Assembly: GCA_964643615.1 (NCBI GenBank)
Contig: CAZXTR010000018.1
Location: forward strand, 1-16,962
DNA: 16,962 nt
Origin: CAZXTR01 sp964643615
Lineage (GTDB): Bacteria > Pseudomonadota > Alphaproteobacteria > CAAHEQ01 > UBA3637
Direction: 5' to 3'
Shown: one piece after another, positions 12,395 through 16,962 of the stretch
How the letters are laid out: each line of letters opens with the position of its first letter
How positions within the stretch are numbered: the stretch's first letter is position 1
Position numbers and translations under genes: made by a program
Notes under the pieces: model-generated
What the model was told of the DNA's origin: nothing
Database searches by the model: none
The model's input: the letters and a program-made list of their open reading frames with translations, nothing else

Positions 12395-12447
12395 CAAGGC
12401 ATAAGTGAATTGTGCCTTGCTATGTGGTTATTAAGAAGAGCCACATA
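12395..12447 (+). promoter_or_regulatory. Two consecutive intergenic hairpins
   Basis: The first stem is CAAGGCA/TGCCTTG (12395-12401 with 12413-12419). The second is TATGTGG/CCACATA (12421-12427 with 12441-12447), whose loop contains AAGAAGAG. They fill most of the 77-nt gap before the ATG at 12459. The first hairpin matches the one at 11744-11770. Confidence 0.55.
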
Positions 12448-12458
12448 ATTAAAACAAC

Positions 12459-12710
12459 ATGAAAAAACAAACATCATGGCTTGAATACAGGGAAAAAATG
12501 AGAAAGATATTAAAAGAGAAAACAGGTTGCACAATCCAACATGACGGCTGGACTTGTGGGTCTTGTTTTTACTCTTTGAGCGAGAGATTGAATAACAAGG
12601 ATTGGCAGACAATTTTATTACTTCGTGGAGATTATAGTCCAGAAGAGTTAGACAATCTACCGAAAAAATTAACAAGCAGAATTGAAAGAATTATAAAATT
12701 AATAAAATAA
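12459..12710 (+). CDS. 83-aa protein with a CxxC motif, unknown
   Basis: The protein starts MKKQTSWLEYREKMRKILKE. A central segment GCTIQHDGWTCGSCFYSL (23-40) carries three Cys, including CGSC, and could bind zinc or be redox active. A helical C-terminus (SPEELDNLPKKLTSRIERIIKLIK) follows. It starts after the leader ATAATTAAAACAAC, an exact copy of the leader before the gene at 1-100. It stops 2 nt before the next gene. No family is recognised. Confidence 0.6.
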   Translation: MKKQTSWLEYREKMRKILKEKTGCTIQHDGWTCGSCFYSLSERLNNKDWQTILLLRGDYSPEELDNLPKKLTSRIERIIKLIK

Positions 12711-12712
12711 CT

Positions 12713-12937
12713 ATGAAACTAAACAAATACAAAGTGGAATTCACACAAAGCAATACATTTGTTATAGATGTAAAGGCAGAGAGCGAGGAACAGGCGAGAG
12801 AACTTGCTACAAAGATGTTTGACGAAATACAGGAGCAAGGCATGGCACACTATTATCAGACAGGATTTGCGGAGGACGCGGGAGTAGAAATATCGCAAGT
12901 TTATGATGTCACTGACACCGATGACGCAGAGAACTAA
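12713..12937 (+). CDS. 74-aa small acidic protein, possibly DpnD/PcfM-like
   Basis: The protein starts MKLNKYKVEFTQSNTFVIDV. It has a strand-strand-helix pattern (YKVEFTQSNTFVIDVKAESEEQARELATKMF) and then a very acidic end (VYDVTDTDDAEN). The pattern resembles the small DpnD/PcfM-type proteins found on phages and plasmids, but this is a weak likeness. The stop is the last base before the gap, so its downstream context is unknown. Confidence 0.55.
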   Translation: MKLNKYKVEFTQSNTFVIDVKAESEEQARELATKMFDEIQEQGMAHYYQTGFAEDAGVEISQVYDVTDTDDAEN

Positions 12938-13037
12938 NNNNNNNNNNNNNNNNNNNNNNNNNNNNNNNNNNNNNNNNNNNNNNNNNNNNNNNNNNNNNNN
13001 NNNNNNNNNNNNNNNNNNNNNNNNNNNNNNNNNNNNN
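12938..13037. other. Scaffold gap, 100 N (probably real missing sequence)
   Basis: Exactly 100 Ns. Unlike the gap at 2499, the flanks do not match, and a reading frame enters from the right edge already in mid-gene, so an unknown length is missing. Confidence 0.9.
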
Positions 13038-13096
13038 AGGAGGTTTTTGGTCTTGATGATTATACACAGAAGTTGTTAGACAACAACCCCTTTTAA
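13038..13096 (+). CDS. C-terminal fragment of a gene lost in the gap, SSB-tail-like end
   Basis: Only the last 19 codons are visible. They end EVFGLDDYTQKLLDNNPF and a TAA at 13094-13096. The short tail ending in DNNPF recalls the acidic DDDIPF-type C-terminus of single-stranded DNA-binding proteins, and in phages such tails also occur on proteins that contact SSB partners. The identity of the main body is unknown. Confidence 0.5.
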
Positions 13097-13112
13097 TGTA
13101 ATAATTAAAGAT

Positions 13113-13283
13113 ATGATTAAAATAAGTGAGATCATTCCTCTTTTGGAAGAGGGATATACTATCAAAGAGATAGCAAAGAAATACAGGAGAACACCCATTA
13201 CGATCCATAGATGGGTAGAGAGACTACGAAAAGCAGGACACGATATCAAACTTAAAAGGGGCAGACCAACCTTAAAGATATGA
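13113..13283 (+). CDS. 56-aa helix-turn-helix DNA-binding protein
   Basis: The ORF starts MIKISEIIPLLEEGYTIKEI. Residues 5-42 form a clear homeodomain-like HTH of the transposase/resolvase kind: EEGYTIKEIAKKY, a turn, then TPITIHRWVERLRKAG. The basic end KLKRGRPT contains GRP flanked by basic residues, as in minor-groove AT-hooks. It is too short to be a recombinase, so it is probably a regulator, and a candidate to bind motifs in the control region. Its stop overlaps the next start (ATGA). Confidence 0.65.
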   Translation: MIKISEIIPLLEEGYTIKEIAKKYRRTPITIHRWVERLRKAGHDIKLKRGRPTLKI

Positions 13284-13360
13284 TTTACTTCATATTCGCC
13301 CTCATAGGCTTTGGATTGGGAGGGTACAAAGGACTTATTATTAGTGTGTTTTTTGCTTAA
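13280..13360 (+). CDS. 26-aa hydrophobic peptide ORF
   Basis: The peptide MIYFIFALIGFGLGGYKGLI...FFA is hydrophobic and glycine-rich along its whole length, enough for one membrane pass. It overlaps the HTH gene by ATGA and ends 9 nt before the helicase start, exactly filling the space between them. The size makes the call uncertain. Confidence 0.4.
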   Translation: MIYFIFALIGFGLGGYKGLIISVFFA

Positions 13361-13369
13361 CAGATATAT

Positions 13370-14620
13370 ATGATAGAACTTTACGATCACCAGAAGGCGA
13401 TAATAAAAGAAAATAAAACAAGGACTGGGCTTTTTTTTGGTACAGGATCAGGAAAAACCTTGACAGCATTGTCTCTTGCAGAGGGAAATGTCCTTGTGGT
13501 AGCACCAAAGACAACGAGAGATGATGAAACTTGGTATGAGAACCTATCATTGCTTGGTAGGTCTCTTGCTATTGATGTTATCAGCAAGGAGGACTTGCGA
13601 CTTGGAAAGTATAATAAGAATAAGCGATATGACACCATTATCATAGACGAGGCACATACGGTTGGGGGTGCGACACCTTATATCAGATACAGGAAACGGC
13701 AACCGATCCCAAAGTGTTCGCAGGTTTTTGAGACACTACTTGCATACATAGAGGAACGGAAACCGAAGAGGCTTTACCTATTGACGGCGACACCGACAAA
13801 GACACCAATGACTGTGTGGGCTTTCGCCAGATTACTGGGGCAGAAGTGGGACTTCTATAAGTTCAGAGATACCTTTTACTTCTGTGTTAAGCAAGGATAC
13901 AGGGAATTATGGCTACCACGCAAAGATAAAGACACAAAGGAGAGATTGGGCAGGGCAGTACGGAAACTGGGCTACACGGGGCGATTAGAGGACTATGCTG
14001 ATGTCCCAGAGCAGACATATAGGACGGAATGGTTTGAAATGACAAGAGAACAGAAGGAGAGGGTAAGGGAACTAATGACAGAGTATCCTGATCCTCTGGT
14101 ATTTACAGGCAAACAGCACCAAGTGGAGAATGGTGTGCTAACGGGCAACGAGTTTTCCGAAGGTGAGATTATTAAAGATAACAAGATAGAGAGAATACAA
14201 GAACTCGCTTTGGAGTTTCCGAAACTCATCATCTTCGCCAAATACACAGCACAAGTAGAGAAAATCAAAAACGCATTGAAAGATTACAAGGTTTTTACCC
14301 TTCAGGGTAAAACTAAGGACAGGGGTCTGTTGATAAAGGAGGCGGAGGCAAGTAAAGAGTGTGTTATGATTATACAAAGTCAGATAAGTGCTGGGTTTGA
14401 ACTGCCGTCGTTTCCTGTAATGGTCTTTGCGAGTATGAGTTATGCAATCACGGATTATATACAAGCGCAGGGGCGCATATTAAGGGCTAATAAGTTAAAG
14501 AAAAATCTATACATTCACTTGGTTGTTAAGGGTAGTGTAGATGAGGCAGTATATAAAGCGATCCAGAACAAGCAAGACTTCCACGAACGCATTTATGTAC
14601 AAGAAAGAAGCACAAAGTAG
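13370..14620 (+). CDS. SF2 DEAH-box helicase
   Basis: This 416-residue DNA helicase/translocase shows, in order, YDHQKAI (Q-like motif, 5-11), Walker A GTGSGKT (24-30), motif Ia VLVVAPKTT (41-49), motif II DEAH (93-96), motif III TATPT (139-143), a second RecA-like domain from about 270 (KLIIFAKYTAQV), motif V SAGFEL (340-345) and motif VI QAQGRILR (365-372). It is a compact SNF2/phage type without extra domains. It probably acts in replication or recombination with the nuclease-like protein encoded next to it, whose start lies inside its last codons. The leader has no Shine-Dalgarno sequence. Confidence 0.9.
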   Translation: MIELYDHQKAIIKENKTRTGLFFGTGSGKTLTALSLAEGNVLVVAPKTTRDDETWYENLSLLGRSLAIDVISKEDLRLGKYNKNKRYDTIIIDEAHTVGGATPYIRYRKRQPIPKCSQVFETLLAYIEERKPKRLYLLTATPTKTPMTVWAFARLLGQKWDFYKFRDTFYFCVKQGYRELWLPRKDKDTKERLGRAVRKLGYTGRLEDYADVPEQTYRTEWFEMTREQKERVRELMTEYPDPLVFTGKQHQVENGVLTGNEFSEGEIIKDNKIERIQELALEFPKLIIFAKYTAQVEKIKNALKDYKVFTLQGKTKDRGLLIKEAEASKECVMIIQSQISAGFELPSFPVMVFASMSYAITDYIQAQGRILRANKLKKNLYIHLVVKGSVDEAVYKAIQNKQDFHERIYVQERSTK

Positions 14621-14978
14621 TATCACTTTCCGCCATTGGCTAATGGCTAATCCACAATCTACCTGTGCTTATGAAATGAAAGACACCAGAGGCAAGAAGT
14701 ACTTCCCACTAAACGAATGGAAAGAAGAACAGCGCACCTTTGCAGATGCAATCAGGTATGGAAAGAAAGGTGTCCTCATCAGAACAGAAGGCGTGACTGG
14801 TCTCCCCGATTATGTATATCTTAGAAACGAACCGTCATTTGTTGTTATAAAGTTTCCAAATGGTTTTGTCATTATAAGCGGAGAACAACTCAACTATGAG
14901 AAGGGGACAAAACTTACTTGGGAAAGAGCAAAAGAGATCGCACATAAGGTAATAGAAAAAGGCGTATATCATTTATGA
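14595..14978 (+). CDS. Putative PD-(D/E)XK nuclease-like protein
   Basis: This 127-residue protein overlaps the helicase end by 26 nt. I use ATG at 14595 (MYKKEAQSS) because the start at 14541 would add 18 residues that only repeat helicase sequence in another frame. Residues of possible active-site type are E27 and K29 (YEMKDTRGK), P71-D72 (GLPDYVYL) and K86 (VVIKF). The PD...xxK layout with a strand after it resembles Holliday-junction resolvase-like or VRR-type nucleases of phages. The usual acidic residue two before the Lys is Val (VIK), so either E27 substitutes or the site is degenerate. The terminal codons lie in a hairpin terminator. Confidence 0.55.
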   Translation: MYKKEAQSSITFRHWLMANPQSTCAYEMKDTRGKKYFPLNEWKEEQRTFADAIRYGKKGVLIRTEGVTGLPDYVYLRNEPSFVVIKFPNGFVIISGEQLNYEKGTKLTWERAKEIAHKVIEKGVYHL

Positions 14979-14993
14979 TATATCGCCCTTTTC
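14961..14993 (+). terminator. Intrinsic terminator at the end of the rightward cluster
   Basis: GGCGTATATCAT (14961-14972) pairs with ATGATATATCGCC (14975-14987) with one bulged base, followed by CTTTTC. The stem includes the stop codon of the nuclease-like gene. It faces the converging SSB-like gene. Confidence 0.65.
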
Positions 14994-15065
14994 ATTTACA
15001 CCACAGCGTCCTCGCAATACCCAGAACCGAAACCCAGAGTCACACTAAGGATAGCCACAGTGGGG

Positions 15066-15085
15066 TAGCAAAATACATTTTGCTA
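15066..15085. terminator. Short hairpin at the SSB-like stop, possible weak terminator
   Basis: TAGCAAAA and TTTTGCTA form a perfect 8-bp stem around TACA, overlapping the TAG stop of the SSB-like gene. There is no good U-run, so termination is uncertain. Confidence 0.35.
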
Positions 15086-15553
15086 AAACGCCTCTTCCTC
15101 TTCTACCGCCTCCGGTGCAACGCTACCCCCGGCGATTTGATCTGCATCATCCAACTCTTTTACTGTTGGATTGTTTTTATTGTCTTCTAAGTTTGTTCCA
15201 TAGAAGGCAAATATTTTTGTAGGATTGTATCCTTTTGTTTGTGAAGGTTTTTCTTCTTCAAAAACAACTGTTAAAGGATCACCAATTCTTAAACTATCTG
15301 TTCTTGATAGAACGAATGGGTGTCTTTTAATTCCAACATTCACCAATGTTCCGTCAGGAGTTTCAAGAGTAATGCCTCTTTGATCCTTGAACAATCCCTC
15401 TGCTGGTCGGAAGAATGCATCTCTGATGTATCCTTGAACCTTATCACCAACCTTTTCAAACTTTACCCAGTTTCCCCAAGCAATATCTCTTGGTCGTGTT
15501 AGTGTATCTTTTTGATAATTATCGAAGTCGTATGTGCTTTTTTCTTTTGCCAT
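15083..15553 (-). CDS. SSB-like single-stranded DNA-binding protein
   Basis: The middle of this 156-residue protein (about 25-120) is strand-rich with a pattern consistent with an OB fold: GNWVKFEKVGDKVQGYIRDAF, a basic loop, GITLETPDGTLVNVGIK and DPLTVVFEEEK. A low-complexity acidic tail ends VEEEEAF. The fold guess together with an acidic tail ending in Phe is typical of phage SSBs, which coat single-stranded DNA and recruit partners through the tail. It sits beside a nuclease gene and opposite a helicase cluster. Its promoter at 15603-15630 is strong. Other OB-fold phage proteins are possible. Confidence 0.65.
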   Translation of the reverse strand: MAKEKSTYDFDNYQKDTLTRPRDIAWGNWVKFEKVGDKVQGYIRDAFFRPAEGLFKDQRGITLETPDGTLVNVGIKRHPFVLSRTDSLRIGDPLTVVFEEEKPSQTKGYNPTKIFAFYGTNLEDNKNNPTVKELDDADQIAGGSVAPEAVEEEEAF

Positions 15554-15602
15554 ATTACTTATTGCTTAATGATAATGTGTTAGGTTATCCCCAACAGAAT
15601 AC

Positions 15603-15630
15603 ATTATAGCACTTGCAATACTCATTGCAA
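15603..15630 (-). promoter_or_regulatory. Promoter of the SSB-like gene
   Basis: On the minus strand TTGCAA (15630-15625), a 16-nt spacer and TGCTATAATG with TATAAT at 15608-15603. It has both a -35 and an extended -10. Transcription would start near 15596, about 43 nt before the ATG. Confidence 0.75.
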
Positions 15631-15631
15631 G
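15612..15631. promoter_or_regulatory. Operator-like inverted repeat between divergent promoters
   Basis: CTTGCAAT and ATTGCAAG form a perfect 8-bp inverted repeat around ACTC. Each arm contains the TTGCAA used as -35 by one of the two divergent promoters, so a dimer bound here would affect both. Confidence 0.55.
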
Positions 15632-15642
15632 TATGCTATTGT
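15613..15642 (+). promoter_or_regulatory. Divergent rightward promoter for the exonuclease-like gene
   Basis: TTGCAA (15613-15618), an 18-nt spacer and TGCTATTGT with the -10 at 15637-15642. The ATG at 15651 is 8 nt beyond, so the message would be leaderless or nearly so. The -10 is imperfect. Confidence 0.5.
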
Positions 15643-15650
15643 AGATAAGT

Positions 15651-16286
15651 ATGAATAATTATAATTTGCCAAAGCCTTATTTATCTTACTCGGCATACTC
15701 CCTGTGGAAGTCAAACCCGGCAGAGTTTAGAAGAAGATACTATCTTAATGAACCAAGTATTGAAACAACCGAAACAATTTTTGGAAAAAAAGTAGATGAA
15801 CATATTGACGGTGGTGGAAAAATAAAGGGGATTATTGATTATGAAAAGAAACAATTCAAGATTACTATTAACCTTGATGATGGATTGACCCTGCTTGGAT
15901 ATTTGGATGCTTTTGATCCTGATAATTTGGCAATTTTAGAAAGAAAAACGGGTCACTTATCAAAAGATGAAAAAGCGCCGTGGGATAATGTAAAAGTTAA
16001 GAAGCACGCTCAACTTGTTTTTTATTCTCTTCTTGTGAATGAAAAGTTTGGTAGATACAATCCATTCGTAACCCTTCAATGGATGGAAACAGAATTTGTT
16101 AAAAAGACAATGGAGTTTGACGGACACGAATTAGAAACACAATCAAAAGAATTACGACTAACAGGAAAAGTTTTAACTTTCAAAAGAAGAATATTGAAAA
16201 GGGAAATAGCAAAATTAAAAGAAGATATTATTAAGGTCGCATTAGAAATAACAGATGATTATAAAATATGGCAAGAAAGTCGGTAA
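15651..16286 (+). CDS. PD-(D/E)XK nuclease (RecB/Cas4-like exonuclease family)
   Basis: This 211-residue protein carries the classical motifs of this superfamily: LSYSAYSLWKSNPAEFRRRYYL (11-32) with the aromatic/basic opening, GKKVDEHI with H51, GYLDAFDPDNLAILERKTG with D86 and E97-x-K99, and QLVFY (Q121, Y125), the QxxxY motif. The C-terminal third is a Lys/Glu-rich helix. Phage members usually act as recombination exonucleases that generate 3' overhangs. The divergent SSB-like gene fits a recombination or repair role. Catalytic residues are intact. The last 19 nt overlap the next ORF. Confidence 0.85.
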   Translation: MNNYNLPKPYLSYSAYSLWKSNPAEFRRRYYLNEPSIETTETIFGKKVDEHIDGGGKIKGIIDYEKKQFKITINLDDGLTLLGYLDAFDPDNLAILERKTGHLSKDEKAPWDNVKVKKHAQLVFYSLLVNEKFGRYNPFVTLQWMETEFVKKTMEFDGHELETQSKELRLTGKVLTFKRRILKREIAKLKEDIIKVALEITDDYKIWQESR

Positions 16287-16435
16287 TAAGTAAATATTTT
16301 AGTAAGTTAGCAAAACTATCCCACAAGAAGAGCCCAAGGGGCAGAAAATTCTATCAAATGATGGCTAAAAAAAGATGGGGAAAAGTAGCATTGACAAATA
16401 AAAATGCTTGCGATAGGCTTAAAGAAGGTCATTAA
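16268..16435 (+). CDS. 55-aa very basic protein
   Basis: The ORF starts MARKSVISKYFSKLAKLSHK and ends CDRLKEGH. It overlaps the end of the nuclease gene by 19 nt and fills the space up to the next leader. About a third of its residues are Lys or Arg (for example KKSPRGRKF and MAKKRWGKV), which suggests nucleic-acid binding. No family is recognised. Tight packing supports that it is real. Confidence 0.5.
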   Translation: MARKSVISKYFSKLAKLSHKKSPRGRKFYQMMAKKRWGKVALTNKNACDRLKEGH

Positions 16436-16454
16436 TAGTAACGCAAAAAACATT

Positions 16455-16739
16455 ATGCAAATAGAAATATTAAAAAGGTATTCAGAGATAAAGCAACAGA
16501 TAAGATCTCTGGAAGATGAAGAGTCCTTATTGAAGGACATAATCATCAAAGAAATGGGGGAAGAAAAAGTAAAGACCTATCCAACTGTGTTTGGAAAATT
16601 TACTGTTGCAGAAAAACTTAACTGGATTTATTCTCCAAAGGTAAAGTCATTGGAGGAGAAGCTAAAGATCGCAAAGATTGACGAACAAGAGTCTGGTCGT
16701 GCTCAAGTAAAAATTAAAAAATATTTAACCTTCAAATAA
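16455..16739 (+). CDS. 94-aa coiled-coil phage protein, unknown
   Basis: The start at 16455 (MQIEILKRYSEIKQQ) follows CAAAAAACATT, the same leader as the gene at 11806, so I prefer it to the longer in-frame start at 16404, which overlaps the 55-aa gene. An N-terminal coiled coil (about 1-33) is followed by KTYPTVFGKFTVAEKLNWIYSP, a second helix and a basic end (QVKIKKYLTFK). Proteins of this design are common small unknowns in phage recombination clusters. The function is not known. Confidence 0.6.
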   Translation: MQIEILKRYSEIKQQIRSLEDEESLLKDIIIKEMGEEKVKTYPTVFGKFTVAEKLNWIYSPKVKSLEEKLKIAKIDEQESGRAQVKIKKYLTFK

Positions 16740-16740
16740 T

Positions 16741-16962
16741 ATGTATATAATCAATGAAAAAATAGAAGATGTTTTGGACGAAGGTTCTGTCGCAGACAGA
16801 ATTATAAAACAAATTTATGATCTAAAACCAGACACAGAAATTAGAGAACATTCAGCAAAAGAAAAAGGATTCTGCGATTGTCAAAAAGAAGAAGTAGAGG
16901 ATTCAAACCTAAAACAAGCACTTGAAGAACAGAGAGAATCTATTAAAAAGGATTTAGTGGAT
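16741..16962 (+). CDS. Partial acidic protein, cut by the window end
   Basis: The frame starts at ATG 16741, one nt after the previous stop, and stays open for 74 codons. It begins MYIINEKIEDVLDEGSVADR and is rich in Glu, Asp and Lys. It contains FCDCQKEE (two Cys), then a charged helix. No family can be named from this part. Confidence 0.6.
   Translation, partial: MYIINEKIEDVLDEGSVADRIIKQIYDLKPDTEIREHSAKEKGFCDCQKEEVEDSNLKQALEEQRESIKKDLVD

Noticed and set aside
1..16962. Alternative genetic code
   Set aside because: TAA, TAG and TGA all end well-supported genes here, and no gene requires reading through a stop.
1..16962. CRISPR array, tRNA or rRNA genes
   Set aside because: No spaced repeat array, no cloverleaf and no rRNA-like sequence was found by eye. 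The tandem repeats at 10595 are too few and have no spacers.

Overview
The window looks like part of a tailed-phage (Caudoviricetes) genome recovered as a metagenomic scaffold. Virion and packaging genes (major capsid protein, scaffold, P22-type portal, large and small terminase) sit next to a replication and recombination set (primase-helicase fusion, SF2 helicase, PD-(D/E)XK nuclease, SSB-like protein). The two 100-N runs are scaffold gaps. The DNA is AT-rich. TAA, TAG and TGA all serve as stop codons, so there is no sign of recoding. No convincing Shine-Dalgarno sequence precedes any start I examined; starts follow A-rich leaders or lie 6-9 nt after a TATAAT box, which predicts leaderless transcripts. 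Promoters are of sigma70 type (TTGACA/TTGCAA, TATAAT). This fits a host with little SD use and ordinary sigma70 promoters; a Patescibacteria-like host is one possibility, but nothing here proves it.

Layout. From 1 to 10080 all genes run on the minus strand. Read in their own direction: primase-helicase (10080-8101), a 38-aa ORF, large terminase with an in-frame mini-intein, a 288-aa unknown, a small membrane protein, an HNH endonuclease with its own consensus promoter, portal, three small proteins, scaffold-like protein, major capsid protein and the start of a further head gene. One of the three small genes is split by an artificial gap whose flanks are an exact 55-bp duplicate; collapsing it restores an intact 82-aa gene.

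From 10081 to 10874 there is no gene but a dense set of signals: a consensus minus-strand promoter, a leader RNA with two crossing 10-11 bp helices, twelve GGTRTGG motifs on both strands (one inside the promoter spacer), a DnaA box, a polypyrimidine tract, a 12-bp palindrome and three 20-21 nt tandem repeats. This is the best candidate for a replication origin and/or packaging site. A terminase small-subunit gene (10875-11306, minus) lies beside it, followed by a second DnaA box and a strong plus-strand promoter.

From 11466 to 14978 a plus-strand cluster of small early-type genes (several of 26-56 aa) leads, after a second and probably real gap, to an HTH protein, a DEAH helicase and a PD-(D/E)XK-like protein, and ends in a hairpin terminator. 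From 15083 to the end, an SSB-like gene on the minus strand and a PD-(D/E)XK exonuclease-like gene on the plus strand diverge from a shared promoter/inverted repeat. Three small plus-strand genes follow, the last cut by the window end.

The arrangement suggests an early module (primase-helicase leftward, helicase/nuclease/SSB rightward) around a central control region, and a leftward structural module with extra promoters of the form GTGNTATAATG in front of small terminase, portal and scaffold (and also SSB).
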